Shown here: piece after piece, positions 14,285 through 23,972 of the stretch
How the letters are laid out: each line of letters opens with the position of its first letter
Position numbering within the stretch: the stretch's first letter is position 1
Origin: DHVE2 group archaeon
GTDB lineage: Archaea; Thermoplasmatota; Thermoplasmata; Thermoplasmatales; Aciduliprofundaceae
Assembly (NCBI GenBank): GCA_027014065.1
Contig: JALWEL010000144.1
Coordinates: 1 to 31,305, forward strand
Direction of reading: 5' to 3'
DNA: 31,305 bases
Notes under the pieces: model-generated
Told to the model about the DNA's origin: nothing
Database searches by the model: none
Seen by the model: only the letters and a program-made list of their open reading frames with translations
Translations under genes and position numbers: made by a program

Positions 14285-17200
14285 CTCCTATACCTCCCTA
14301 CTATGAGTATTGCAACCGCAAGAGCTATGGCCGCTCCCCATACCCAGTAATAATAGTCTTCTATCTCTATTCCAGTGTAATTGTGCACGTTCTCTCCGAC
14401 CACGTACAGACTACTATGTCCAATTTCTGGAGAGTAGAGCTGTAATTTCACCACGTTGTCTTTCTTCCCATCGAAGGCAGATAATTCAACTGGTTCCACA
14501 AGCGAAGGATTTTTAGTTGTGGCTGTAGCTATTATTTTCACCTTGTAGCTCTGTCCCGCACTCAGATTCACCCAGTTTCTCTTCTCTCCGTTTACCAAAA
14601 TCACTATATTCCATCCTTTGTCTTTCAGCTCCATTCCGTTGAGTACTGAAAGAGTGTAATTCACCCTGAGGTTACCTTTGTTCTCTATATTAACCACATA
14701 CACCAAGGAGTTATTATCCCATCCTATCATATTTTCCTTCAAATAAGTTTCGTATCTGGCGGTCACGTTTGTGTGTATTGTGATATCCTGGGATAGCCCG
14801 GAGAACACTACGCGAATCTGCAGACTGTTTTCTCCGTACTTGGCTGATTTTGGCACTTGTAGGATCAGGGAAACCATTTTGTTCTCTCCCGGATATAACG
14901 TGTATTTTTCTTTGTTCTTTATTTCCCAGCCGTTTACTCCTTCAAAGCTCACATTTTCTGCTATGTTTCCTTCGTTGCTTATCCTCATGGTTATGCCCAT
15001 GGTGCCGTTGGGATTCACCAACGCATCTGCGGAAATAACCTTCGCGTCTATTATGTGCGAAGTGTCTCTCTTTAAGTGTATATCGTAGGCCATATCTCCG
15101 GTTATGTTTATTTTCTCGTCGAAGTAATAGGTTATGTTTAATCCATACTCTACTCTGCTCACGCTTGCTCGAATTCTATATTCTCCCTTAGGCAAAATTA
15201 CCCAGTAATACCCGTAAGATGGTATGTCGATGGTGGCTTTTTCAACACTAATATGGATAATCGTATTTACTCTCTCCCCTTTAAGATACGTGGCTCCGCT
15301 TATTACATATCCCTTTTCCATGCTTATGTTTAGGTGCATCTCTTTACCGCTCACATAAACCTCGGAGATATTCGCGTATTTATTATTGCCAGAGATGAAG
15401 TATGTATACATCATGTAATGTCCAGGTGTCAGATGAATTTCGTAGTTTCCAGTGGCATCCGTGACCGCAGTTTCGTTTGATGCGTATCTTTCCAAGGAGA
15501 TGAAGCGAATCACACAATTTCCAAACTCATCCGCACCGGTGAGCTTGCCTTTGAGGTCAGTGAGGATGTTGGTTTTGATTACGTTGAGTGTAACTGTGGT
15601 ATTTGATCTTATCTCTGTTTCATTCAACGCGTGGTACACGTAGTAGTTTCCGTTTTCAACCTTCGTCTTGGTTATAGTGAAGTTATAGTATCCTGCCGGA
15701 AGCCTTACCATACCTGTGGCGGTTATGTACGCACTACCATTTCTCACATTCACCGGAGTATCTGGGGAGTAGTTAACTATGTTGAAAGTAACAGAATATG
15801 CCGGATACAGAGGAACCTCGATTGTTGCATTCTCTTCGATGTCCACTGAAATCATGTTTGCTGATGTTTCGTTGGTAGCGTATATTGTGTATTTTCCTAT
15901 CAATATGTCCTTTACCTTTCCGCTCGTTATGTTGCGGCCATTTTTGAACCAGCTCACATGGTCTGCCTGAGAAACTATCATTACATGAGCGTAAGCTTTG
16001 AAGGTTATGTTGAACGTCTGCTGGGCAAATCCCTGGTGTACCACCAATTTACCAGTTTGTATCTGGTATGTGCGATTGTATCCAAAGATGCTCACGGTAT
16101 AATTACCCGGGGGCAGATACACAGAATATTTCGAGGTCACACCATAAACTTCCTGTGTGTAATTATCCGCTGATTTGAACCTTATGTTAACTGGTATGTT
16201 ATTTACCATGTTTCCTCTGCTTAGTATCCCACTCACGTGGGTCATTGAAGGAGCCACTTTTACTTTCACAAATTTCCCGTAAGATACGGAAGTCTGATTG
16301 TATCCCCAGAGTATTGTTTTTATCTTGTAATCGATGGTTGTGGGCATGGTGAAGTTTCCATCGGGCGGTATGTTGCGTATCTCGTATATTCCTTGGGAAT
16401 CGTAGAGACACACAAGGCCATTATCTATAATTTCTCCAGGATCTACTTTGTTGTTATTGTTCTTATCAAAATAAACAGTTCCTGTCACATTATATGCTCT
16501 GTGAAGCGTTACGTCCACATATCTGTTACTGCTCACGTGTATAATTTCTCTCCCAAAGTAAGGAGTGCGGTTATCCGTGAAACCAACGGAGCCAATCACG
16601 TACTTGCCTGCAGGTAGATATACTTCGAAGTAATTGGTTCCATTGGCAAACGCTCTGTAAAACGTATTTTCTCCATATATGCCAACTTCTGGATTCTTAA
16701 CTTTGGCATCAACATGAACGTATCCGTATATCTTATACGCTTCTTTCAGATGCAAATTCATATTCATGTTGCCGTTCAGATTTATGGTGTTCAGATAGGC
16801 AATTCTTTTGTTATTGACATAACCTGTGGTGTATATTGTGTATATCCCTCCAGGAATCTTTATGTTGAAGTACCCTTTGCCGTCGGTGGAAATTATATAT
16901 ATGTCGTGAGGGAGCAACTCTGATGTTATCTTTATTGTCAAATGCCCTGCAGGGATACCCTCAAATGTGGCCCTGCCGCTCAGCTTGAATGCATGGCGAA
17001 GGGTTAAGTTCACTGAAGTGGTGTAGTTCCATAGGTTTACAATCACTATCTGATTTGAGGATTTAAACTCTCCAATGCTGGCCACCACGGTGTAATTATC
17101 CGGCACAACCATCACTTTAAAGCTTCCATTCTCATCGGTGTTAACATGATATTTTGCGTAAATTCCTTTGAGCTCCACGGTTGCGTTGTTTGCAGGGGTA

Positions 17201-20200
17201 CCATTTACAAACGTTACGTTTCCTGTTATGTATGAGGGAGTAATGGGGATATCTTTTGTGAGATTCTGTCCGGAGCTCAGAGATATATTTTCCACACCTT
17301 TAAAGTATCGTCCGTTTAAAATCACATCCGCTGTGTATGTGTGGGGAGCTATATTTTTTATACTGTACATCCCATTTGTTATTGGCGAGGTCTTATTGAA
17401 CCCGTAGGTATTATTTCTCAGCACGAATATGCCGGTATTTATCTTTACATCCCCCTTATCAAACCTGTTATCTCCGTTTACATCGAAATATACGATACCA
17501 TCTAAGTTTGCCGGTTTGATTGTTATATCTTTCTCAATAACGTAATTTGGCTTGAGGCGCATTGCCTGTTCCTCACTCACATTTATTTTTCCGCTGTAAA
17601 GAATGGTCTGTTCAATCATTTTTAGTTTGTTCAATTTCCCGTTAGTGGAAACAATCAACGTTAAATTGCCCGCCACGGCAGGTATTCTATATCTCCCATT
17701 TGAGTCTGTGAAAACGGAAACATGGGGTATTCCGTATTCATCCAGGAGAGTTACCCTCACGTGTCTTGCGGGCTCCCCGTTGGATAATTTCACCACACCT
17801 TTTACTATTGCGCCTTCGTAGAATTTGACCATAACCACATCGTTTGGCAGTACCTGGTACGCGGGAGGATTCAGCTCCACCACGCCCTTATTCTCGTTCT
17901 GATATTTTAGAGCCAAATCGATTGGTATGGGCTTCCAATCTTTCGTGTGATTTTGGTAGTCTTTATATGGATTCCAGTATGCAGTTCTGTATACCAATTT
18001 GAAGTGGGCCATGTCCCATGCCTGCATGGGATAATAATTGTAGAGACTCGGTGAAATACCCGGGATACCATCGCTGGCCCCTACGTCCTGTCCGGAATAT
18101 CCTATGAACGTCTTATAAAGCATGCTGTGGTAAAACATGGGTTTGTATTCTATCTTGTAGTCAACGATCCTCACATTTCCAGGAACCTTGTCTAAATCGT
18201 ACTCATTGCCGTACTGGTCTACTGCTTTAAGGGTGTAGAAATCATAAGGTACAACGGTACCTCCGTATTCGTGTATTCTTCTATCTCCCAACTTCGCGGG
18301 GGCGTAGAATATTCCCGTGTTTCTCCCGGAGAATGGGAACAGACGATAATCGATTGCAAAGTACCTTATGTCTTTACCCGTGTAATTTCTCACATCATCG
18401 TACAGGCTGATTAAGAACGTCTCGGAGTGATGTGCGAACATACCTTTGAGGTACGCGTATTTTGTATTTGTATCTGATATATCTTTCTCGTAGTATCCGT
18501 AGTAATCAGGATTGTTGAGCACAACGTCCCTGTATTTTCCCGGGTTTTTCATAACATCTCTAATTTTTTCTACATCTTCCGCTGAGAAGTATTTGTACAA
18601 AATATTTACCATACCCTGCGAGAACTGGTCATGATGTGTTTTGTAGTCTCCCTCCATCAATCTTATTGTGAAAAGAGAGATCACTTCGCTCTCGTTCTGG
18701 GCCGTAATGATTTGGGCGGCCATCTGATATCCGTTCTGGAAGTTGTCCGCCACTGCAGGGTGCTGGCCCTGTCTTATGGCCGAGAACCCGTAGTCCCACC
18801 ATGACACGAAAGCGGGCCTATCTTCAGGTATTGTGCGATTATCCTGTTCCCGTAACCATTTCCATGCCCTCTCCCATGGATATTCTGGCTTGGGTAGAGA
18901 GTAACCGAATGCACCCAAGTACCACGGTGAAGATTTGTTATATGTGGTTTCGTTAGGCCTCATAAAAGAAGGCATTGCGTTGTAAATCTGCTTATCATAG
19001 GTCTTCTTGGTTTCGTAAGGAATGCCGGCGTCTATGGCGCTCCACACCGTTGGGACAACTAATAAGAATGCGAGAACTAAAACGAACGCTACCTGCGAAA
19101 ATTTCATGGCGGATTTTAGCTTCTTTTTCCAGCTCCCCTGATACTTTCTGTATTCTTCAAAACTTTCCCTGAATCTCAGAACGTCTAAGAGCCAAATCAC
19201 ACCTATGGCTGCCGTTAGTGCAAAGGCGGGGGAAGCGTTGAATATGAAACGAGCTGCGGATATTGCCATGTATACGGCGATTATCGAGTAGAATACAAAG
19301 AAGAGGTAGTATTCTTCCTTCTCTTTTTTAACCAGGTAGAGAATCCAGATTATCCCCCCAAACGCAAGCAAAAATATTGCCACCCCGAATGACATTGCCA
19401 AATATCCGAGTGTGGCAGGTTGCGCCTCTGCGATCGTAGAGTACAATTTACTCTTGACGAAATACCCCTGCCCGCTGGCAATCAGAGCCCAGTAGTCTGG
19501 GAGGAATATGTTTATTAATACTAATCCTGCACCTATAATGATCGCCGAGATGCCAAATACCAAAGGCCATGGGTATTTTCCAGTCACTTCCAAGATTATT
19601 CCCACCAATAGAACTCCCCCAATCAATATGAGGGGTACATCAAACCAATTTTTTATGGTATGCGTTATGAAGTACCACGGGAACGCCAATCCGAACGCCG
19701 AGAGTATAAATATGCCCATTATCATTACTATATGGAGCAGCGATTTGTTCCTGAATCTGTTGATGAATACCTGTACGATTAGATAAATAGATAAGATGGC
19801 AATTGCATAAGTGTATCCTTTCCAGGCGAGGGCCAGGGCCCCAATGGACACCCCTGAGAGGGCTGCGTAAATCATGGATTCTTTGTTCTCTTTGAAATAT
19901 TCACTCAAACCATTTTTGACGGATTCTTTGTTGAACCAGTCCTTTATCCAGTACTTATAATGCACGGTTTTCAGAGCTCTGAGGAAGAAATAGAATGAGA
20001 ACACGATGAAAAACAGGTCGAACGCGTCCCAGTCTGCCTGAGTGGCAACGCTCCTGGTGATTGATGCGGGCATGATCGCGAGGAAGAAAGCCGCCAGCAA
20101 ACCAGCTTTTTTGCTGAAAGCCTCCTTCCCCAATAGATATACGGGTATCACGGTGAGTGAGCCCCATATTGCGGGGAAAAGTATTAGTGAAAGTAAAGCT

Positions 20201-20544
20201 GCGTTGTATATGTTGTTGCCCATGAAAGGCGCAAACAGGAACCCTAACATTACGATTCCCCAGTGGAACAGCGGAGGTCTCGGGTTAATGCTGCCGATGG
20301 GGTAATTGAGCATGGGGTCATTTATCATCTGGTGTTTTGAATTCAAAATATAATCTATAATTCTCTCGTGATAATACGAGTCAGAACCACCGGACACCGC
20401 GTAGCCGTACTGAATAGCAGGTCCTACTGCCCAGTATATCCTGATGAACAGAGCTAAGGCTACTATCAAGCCCAGTATCACCGGAATCCGAAGTTTGTCC
20501 CACTGAATACCATGTTGTTTTTTACCAATCTTTAGCCCGGGCAT
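14281..20544 (-). CDS. aglB: Giant AglB/STT3 oligosaccharyltransferase with long beta-sandwich extension
   Basis: This membrane enzyme transfers lipid-linked glycan to Asn in N-X-S/T sequons outside the cytoplasmic membrane. Counted from the start used here: GGSDSYYH (Asp55, first acidic loop motif), ADWDAF (DxD, 171-173), the archaeal TIxE motif TIAE (370-373), and WWDYG (582-586), with about 12 membrane helices before residue 505. Normal archaeal AglB ends near 800-970. Here about 1,190 further residues follow: around ten carboxypeptidase-regulatory-like repeats, two calcium-loop segments (DVNGDNRFDKGD, DKNNNNKVDPGE), two CARDB/NEW3-like domains and a final membrane helix (YYYWVWGAAIALAVAILIVG). 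The ATG at 20544 is chosen for GGTGAG 4 nt upstream; the frame opens at 20574. Confidence 0.95.
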   Translation of the reverse strand: MPGLKIGKKQHGIQWDKLRIPVILGLIVALALFIRIYWAVGPAIQYGYAVSGGSDSYYHERIIDYILNSKHQMINDPMLNYPIGSINPRPPLFHWGIVMLGFLFAPFMGNNIYNAALLSLILFPAIWGSLTVIPVYLLGKEAFSKKAGLLAAFFLAIMPASITRSVATQADWDAFDLFFIVFSFYFFLRALKTVHYKYWIKDWFNKESVKNGLSEYFKENKESMIYAALSGVSIGALALAWKGYTYAIAILSIYLIVQVFINRFRNKSLLHIVMIMGIFILSAFGLAFPWYFITHTIKNWFDVPLILIGGVLLVGIILEVTGKYPWPLVFGISAIIIGAGLVLINIFLPDYWALIASGQGYFVKSKLYSTIAEAQPATLGYLAMSFGVAIFLLAFGGIIWILYLVKKEKEEYYLFFVFYSIIAVYMAISAARFIFNASPAFALTAAIGVIWLLDVLRFRESFEEYRKYQGSWKKKLKSAMKFSQVAFVLVLAFLLVVPTVWSAIDAGIPYETKKTYDKQIYNAMPSFMRPNETTYNKSSPWYLGAFGYSLPKPEYPWERAWKWLREQDNRTIPEDRPAFVSWWDYGFSAIRQGQHPAVADNFQNGYQMAAQIITAQNESEVISLFTIRLMEGDYKTHHDQFSQGMVNILYKYFSAEDVEKIRDVMKNPGKYRDVVLNNPDYYGYYEKDISDTNTKYAYLKGMFAHHSETFLISLYDDVRNYTGKDIRYFAIDYRLFPFSGRNTGIFYAPAKLGDRRIHEYGGTVVPYDFYTLKAVDQYGNEYDLDKVPGNVRIVDYKIEYKPMFYHSMLYKTFIGYSGQDVGASDGIPGISPSLYNYYPMQAWDMAHFKLVYRTAYWNPYKDYQNHTKDWKPIPIDLALKYQNENKGVVELNPPAYQVLPNDVVMVKFYEGAIVKGVVKLSNGEPARHVRVTLLDEYGIPHVSVFTDSNGRYRIPAVAGNLTLIVSTNGKLNKLKMIEQTILYSGKINVSEEQAMRLKPNYVIEKDITIKPANLDGIVYFDVNGDNRFDKGDVKINTGIFVLRNNTYGFNKTSPITNGMYSIKNIAPHTYTADVILNGRYFKGVENISLSSGQNLTKDIPITPSYITGNVTFVNGTPANNATVELKGIYAKYHVNTDENGSFKVMVVPDNYTVVASIGEFKSSNQIVIVNLWNYTTSVNLTLRHAFKLSGRATFEGIPAGHLTIKITSELLPHDIYIISTDGKGYFNIKIPGGIYTIYTTGYVNNKRIAYLNTINLNGNMNMNLHLKEAYKIYGYVHVDAKVKNPEVGIYGENTFYRAFANGTNYFEVYLPAGKYVIGSVGFTDNRTPYFGREIIHVSSNRYVDVTLHRAYNVTGTVYFDKNNNNKVDPGEIIDNGLVCLYDSQGIYEIRNIPPDGNFTMPTTIDYKIKTILWGYNQTSVSYGKFVKVKVAPSMTHVSGILSRGNMVNNIPVNIRFKSADNYTQEVYGVTSKYSVYLPPGNYTVSIFGYNRTYQIQTGKLVVHQGFAQQTFNITFKAYAHVMIVSQADHVSWFKNGRNITSGKVKDILIGKYTIYATNETSANMISVDIEENATIEVPLYPAYSVTFNIVNYSPDTPVNVRNGSAYITATGMVRLPAGYYNFTITKTKVENGNYYVYHALNETEIRSNTTVTLNVIKTNILTDLKGKLTGADEFGNCVIRFISLERYASNETAVTDATGNYEIHLTPGHYMMYTYFISGNNKYANISEVYVSGKEMHLNISMEKGYVISGATYLKGERVNTIIHISVEKATIDIPSYGYYWVILPKGEYRIRASVSRVEYGLNITYYFDEKINITGDMAYDIHLKRDTSHIIDAKVISADALVNPNGTMGITMRISNEGNIAENVSFEGVNGWEIKNKEKYTLYPGENKMVSLILQVPKSAKYGENSLQIRVVFSGLSQDITIHTNVTARYETYLKENMIGWDNNSLVYVVNIENKGNLRVNYTLSVLNGMELKDKGWNIVILVNGEKRNWVNLSAGQSYKVKIIATATTKNPSLVEPVELSAFDGKKDNVVKLQLYSPEIGHSSLYVVGENVHNYTGIEIEDYYYWVWGAAIALAVAILIVGRYRR

Positions 20545-20577
20545 GTTACTCACCGAATCAAAGCGGTATTGCATTTC

Positions 20578-20588
20578 TTATAAAAAAC
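20578..20588 (-). promoter_or_regulatory. Box A promoter of aglB
   Basis: On the minus strand the element reads GTTTTTTATAA, placing transcription start near 20556. That excludes the ATG at 20574 and leaves a 12-nt leader with GGTGAG before the ATG at 20544. Confidence 0.5.
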
Positions 20589-20613
20589 TTATCGATGTGC
20601 CATTTTTTCAATA

Positions 20614-20625
20614 TTTCACGTGAAA
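20614..20625. promoter_or_regulatory. Perfect 12-bp palindrome upstream of aglB
   Basis: TTTCACGTGAAA is a perfect palindrome about 60 nt upstream of the predicted aglB transcription start. The flanking TTTTTTCA (20603-20610) and TGAAAAAA (20621-20628) also form an inverted repeat. It could be an operator for aglB, or a stem-loop ending the nmd3 transcript; it lies 18 nt past the nmd3 stop codon. Confidence 0.4.
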
Positions 20626-20642
20626 AAAGCAATAATTGGGGG

Positions 20643-21641
20643 TTAGGGAACGATGTATACAACATCGTCAATTCTCACTATTCGGACGCTCTTTCCATCT
20701 TCCACGGGCATTTCGCTAACAATCTCTATGATATTGTTGTCTTTGTCCATCAGTTGCACCTCGTTGCCTCGGGAGTAGATGACCATCGCACTCTCTATCT
20801 CTTCTCCCCTTTCCACCAATTTTATTTTGTGTTTCTTCGAATCCACATTTCTCCTTTTGCCAGTGTTTAGGTGTTTGGCTCTTATGAACGAATCGCTTAT
20901 TTCTTCTACCACGTAGTAATTTCCCTCGATTTCCACGATATCCCCAATTCTGTACGGTGGGAAGCGCACCGCGTACGTTACCCGATAAAGATCACGCCCG
21001 TCCTTTCTTCCGGCTATCTGTGGGGATTCTTTCAGCGTTGCTCCGTATTTGTGGCATATCTCCCTCGCTATTTTTTTAGCTTCTCTCTTATCGCTTAAAT
21101 AGAGATCCCACCCCTCCCTTTTCTCCACTTCTTTTGTGAGGAATAAATTTTCGTTTTTTCTGGCGTAGTGCTCTATTCTTCCGTATGTGAAATCAAGAAT
21201 ATTTTTCTTCTCTCCTTCCCTCATGTCTCTGAGTTGAATTATGGCTTCGAAGTAATTTCCGAAGAACCTGTTGCATCGCGGGCAAGATTCGTATTTTACG
21301 TGGAATTCTATTAGGTGTGTTTCTTTCGCCTTCAAGTCTCCATATTTTATTTCAATTTCCACTTCCACATCGAATGTCCCATCAATTTCCCCATGCTTTA
21401 TGGTGTAGGAATAAGAATCGTACTCGTGCCCAAAAACTATGCTCTTCTCCACAATTTTTCTTATTGCTTCCTCCATGGATATATGTTCCCAATGGCTTCC
21501 GAGCTTTATTGCGTGACAATGGGGGCACATGGTTATTTCGAGGTACTTCGGCAGAGAGGTGAATTTAACCTTCTTTAAGAAGCATTCTTCGCACAGACCA
21601 TCGTATTTTGCCTCTCTCTTTCCGCATTCTAAACACAGCAT
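20643..21641 (-). CDS. NMD3 homologue (60S/50S subunit factor)
   Basis: The 332-residue protein matches archaeal NMD3. Seen: N-terminal zinc-binding pairs CLECGKREA and CEECFLKK, then MCPHCHAIKLGSHW, and the strongly conserved segment CPRCNRFFGNYFEAIIQLR, followed by a beta-rich region (IGDIVEIEGNYYVVEEI) like an OB/SH3 fold. Eukaryotic NMD3 is the adaptor for large-subunit export; archaeal homologues have no nucleus to export from and probably act in large-subunit maturation or quality control. The ATG at 21641 is chosen because a box A lies about 30 nt upstream; the TTG at 21665 would precede the transcript start. It diverges from the ABCE1 cluster. Confidence 0.9.
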   Translation of the reverse strand: MLCLECGKREAKYDGLCEECFLKKVKFTSLPKYLEITMCPHCHAIKLGSHWEHISMEEAIRKIVEKSIVFGHEYDSYSYTIKHGEIDGTFDVEVEIEIKYGDLKAKETHLIEFHVKYESCPRCNRFFGNYFEAIIQLRDMREGEKKNILDFTYGRIEHYARKNENLFLTKEVEKREGWDLYLSDKREAKKIAREICHKYGATLKESPQIAGRKDGRDLYRVTYAVRFPPYRIGDIVEIEGNYYVVEEISDSFIRAKHLNTGKRRNVDSKKHKIKLVERGEEIESAMVIYSRGNEVQLMDKDNNIIEIVSEMPVEDGKSVRIVRIDDVVYIVP

Positions 21642-21666
21642 ATTATGTGAGCACCATAAAGACAAG

Positions 21667-21674
21667 GATAAATA
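21667..21674 (-). promoter_or_regulatory. Box A promoter of nmd3
   Basis: On the minus strand the element reads TATTTATC, about 30 nt upstream of the ATG at 21641, giving a leader of only a few bases. It shares a 147-nt divergent region with the promoter of the rightward cluster. Confidence 0.5.
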
Positions 21675-21745
21675 CCTTTTCCATGCTACGTGCTATCACG
21701 AAAATTTTATCTTTTGCACAGGCATGCACGGCCGCGTTCCAAAAG

Positions 21746-21754
21746 TTTATATAC
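21746..21754 (+). promoter_or_regulatory. Box A promoter of the DUF6015-ABCE1-RaSEA cluster
   Basis: TTTATATAC follows a BRE-like CAAAAG. Transcription would begin near 21776, leaving a leader of about 13 nt with AGGAG before the ATG at 21789. Confidence 0.55.
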
Positions 21755-21788
21755 TTAAATTCCGTAATATCACAATTAGAAGGAGTGA

Positions 21789-22196
21789 ATGCTTGTGGAA
21801 GAGGAATACGATGATGTAATAATCACAATTGATGTATTCGCGAAAGCGATACAGAACGGACTCAGCAGGCCTCGGAGAACCCTCAGTTTCGAGGAGGCAA
21901 CTATGACGGCAATGCACATTCTAAACTTTTTCGGCTTCGGAGATAGAATTATAGACAACATGCTGGAGCCCGAAGACAGGGACACATTCTACATGTTGGA
22001 GGACCTAGATATATTAGAGACCGAGCGCGAAGAAACGACGCTGTGGGACGGCAGAGAGTGGCGCATACACTACTGGGTTCTCAACAAGGAGAGAATCATG
22101 AGATTGGCGGCCGGCGAAGTGGAAGAGAAGGTGGAAGTGGAAGACATTGGAGAAGTTTACGAAGAGATACCCGATGAAATATGGGCAAGATATTGA
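21789..22196 (+). CDS. Small acidic archaeal protein, DUF6015-like
   Basis: This 135-residue acidic protein is mostly helical and then beta: DVFAKAIQNGL, a helical EEATMTAMHILNFFGFGDRI, then DLDILETEREETTLWDGREW and HYWVLNKERI, an arrangement like a winged helix with a beta wing. I believe it belongs to the archaeal DUF6015 family, which has no assigned function; the call is from memory of the family and needs a profile search. It is the first gene before ABCE1, with 9 nt between them, so a role linked to translation is a reasonable guess. Confidence 0.6.
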   Translation: MLVEEEYDDVIITIDVFAKAIQNGLSRPRRTLSFEEATMTAMHILNFFGFGDRIIDNMLEPEDRDTFYMLEDLDILETEREETTLWDGREWRIHYWVLNKERIMRLAAGEVEEKVEVEDIGEVYEEIPDEIWARY

Positions 22197-22205
22197 GGTG
22201 TTTTT

Positions 22206-23972
22206 ATGCACATTGCAGTTATTATCCATGACCGATGTCAGTTTAAAAAGTGCAACTACGAATGCCGTACCTACTGCCCGCCCGTGAGGATGGGCACGGA
22301 AACGGTGGTGATAACGGAGAGTGGGTATCCTAAAATAATCGAAGAATTGTGCGAGGGATGCGGAATCTGCGTTCATAAATGTCCCTTCGAAGCGGTGAAG
22401 ATAATAGGATTGCCAGAGGAACTGAACGAGGATTTGATACATCAGTATGGGGAGAACGGATTCCGTCTTTATCGGCTTCCGAGGGTTCACAAGGATAGGA
22501 TCGTCGGTATATTGGGGCCAAACGGCATAGGAAAATCCACCGCGCTTAAGATTTTATCCGGAAATTTAGTTCCGAATCTAGGCCGTTATTCAGAAAATGT
22601 AACATGGGACGATGTGATTTCCTATTTCTCTGGCACGGAAATGGCCGATTATTTCTCAAAATTGAGGGATGGGGAATTGAAGACCGTTATGAAGCCCCAG
22701 TACGTGGATAAGATACCCATGGTTTTCAAAGGCCGCGTTTCAGAGCTTCTCAAAAAATCCGATTTGAACGGAAATTTGGACGAAATCGCCTCTCTATTGG
22801 GCATCGAGAACACTTTGAATCGCGATATAGAGAAGATAAGCGGTGGAGAGCTGCAGAGCGTGGCCATCGCGGCCGCTTTGCTGAAAGACGGGGATGTTTA
22901 TTTCTTCGACGAGCCCAGCAGTTATCTGGACATATATCAGCGTTTGAGGGTTGCCCGTGTTATAAAGGAGCTAGCTTCCAAAAAGATAGTTTTCGTGGTT
23001 GAGCATGATCTTGCCATAATGGATTTCATAGCGGACGTGGTGCACATAATGTACGGAAGCGAGAGCGCATACGGAATAGTTGCCAACGTCCGAAACACAA
23101 GAAATGCCATAAACACGTATTTAGAAGGATATTTGAGAGATGAGAACATAAGGTTCCGCGACTGGAAAATTGAGTTTGTGGCGCATCCGCCGAAGAGGAA
23201 GAGCGAGCTTCCCGTGCTGATTTCATGGGATTTCATCGAGAAGAAATACGAGAATTTTCATTTAGAGGTGAATCCCGGGGAGATTCGAGTGGGCGAGGTT
23301 GTGGGTGTAGTCGGCCCAAATGCTACGGGTAAAACCACATTCGTGAAGATTCTGGCGGGAGTGGTGAAATCCGATAGAGGTGGCGTGGATAACGAAATCA
23401 AGGTGAGCTATAAACCGCAATACATAAAGAGCGATTACGATGGCACCGTGGAAGAGCTTTTGAATTTCACCCTGAAGGAGAGAATGCTCAACAATTTTTA
23501 CCGTGCGGAAGTTTTGCACCCTCTTAGAATAAAATACCTCTACAACAAAGAGGTGAAGAATCTTTCCGGAGGCGAGATGCAGCGATTGGCCATAGCCATC
23601 GCCCTGGGGTTGGAGGCGGATATTTATCTTTTAGACGAGCCCTCGGCGTATCTGGATTCCAACGAGAGAATGGTGGCTGCGAAGGTGATCAGAAGATACA
23701 TGGAGAATTTGGGAAAGAGCGCAATGATAGTGGACCACGATGTTTATTTCATGGACATAGTGGCGGACAGCATAATGGTCTTCTCGGGAGAGCCGGGTAG
23801 GCATGGCGTGGGGAATGGCCCATTTTCAATGAGAGAAGGGATGAACATGTTTTTGAAGAACGTGGACATAACTTTCAGGAGAGATGGAGATACAAATCGA
23901 CCGAGAATTAACAAGCCGGACAGCTACAACGACAGAGAGCAGAAAAACAAGGGGGAATACTACTATGCATAA
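22206..23972 (+). CDS. ABCE1/Rli1 ribosome-recycling ATPase
   Basis: The 588-residue protein is the essential archaeal/eukaryal ribosome splitting factor. The two [4Fe-4S] clusters are bound by Cys11, 16, 20, 24 and Cys49, 52, 55, 59 (CEGCGICVHKCP). The twin ABC domains show Walker A GPNGIGKST (104-112) and GPNATGKTT, signature motifs ISGGELQS and LSGGEMQR, Walker B YFFDEPSSYLD and YLLDEPSAYLD, and switch His in VVEHD and IVDHD. It acts with aEF1A-family aPelota or aRF1 to split 70S ribosomes after termination. GAGGTG is 5 nt before the ATG. The last residues overlap the start of the RaSEA gene by 8 nt. Confidence 0.97.
   Translation: MHIAVIIHDRCQFKKCNYECRTYCPPVRMGTETVVITESGYPKIIEELCEGCGICVHKCPFEAVKIIGLPEELNEDLIHQYGENGFRLYRLPRVHKDRIVGILGPNGIGKSTALKILSGNLVPNLGRYSENVTWDDVISYFSGTEMADYFSKLRDGELKTVMKPQYVDKIPMVFKGRVSELLKKSDLNGNLDEIASLLGIENTLNRDIEKISGGELQSVAIAAALLKDGDVYFFDEPSSYLDIYQRLRVARVIKELASKKIVFVVEHDLAIMDFIADVVHIMYGSESAYGIVANVRNTRNAINTYLEGYLRDENIRFRDWKIEFVAHPPKRKSELPVLISWDFIEKKYENFHLEVNPGEIRVGEVVGVVGPNATGKTTFVKILAGVVKSDRGGVDNEIKVSYKPQYIKSDYDGTVEELLNFTLKERMLNNFYRAEVLHPLRIKYLYNKEVKNLSGGEMQRLAIAIALGLEADIYLLDEPSAYLDSNERMVAAKVIRRYMENLGKSAMIVDHDVYFMDIVADSIMVFSGEPGRHGVGNGPFSMREGMNMFLKNVDITFRRDGDTNRPRINKPDSYNDREQKNKGEYYYA

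Noticed and set aside
13721..20305. CRISPR-like or tandem DNA repeats within aglB
   Set aside because: The repeats are at protein fold level only; at DNA level the units diverge and no regular repeat-spacer pattern exists here or elsewhere in the window.
14281..20544. Possibility that the aglB extension is a separate gene fused by a missed stop
   Set aside because: The frame is open without interruption through the joining region near 17.8 kb, with no internal promoter or ribosome site that I could see.
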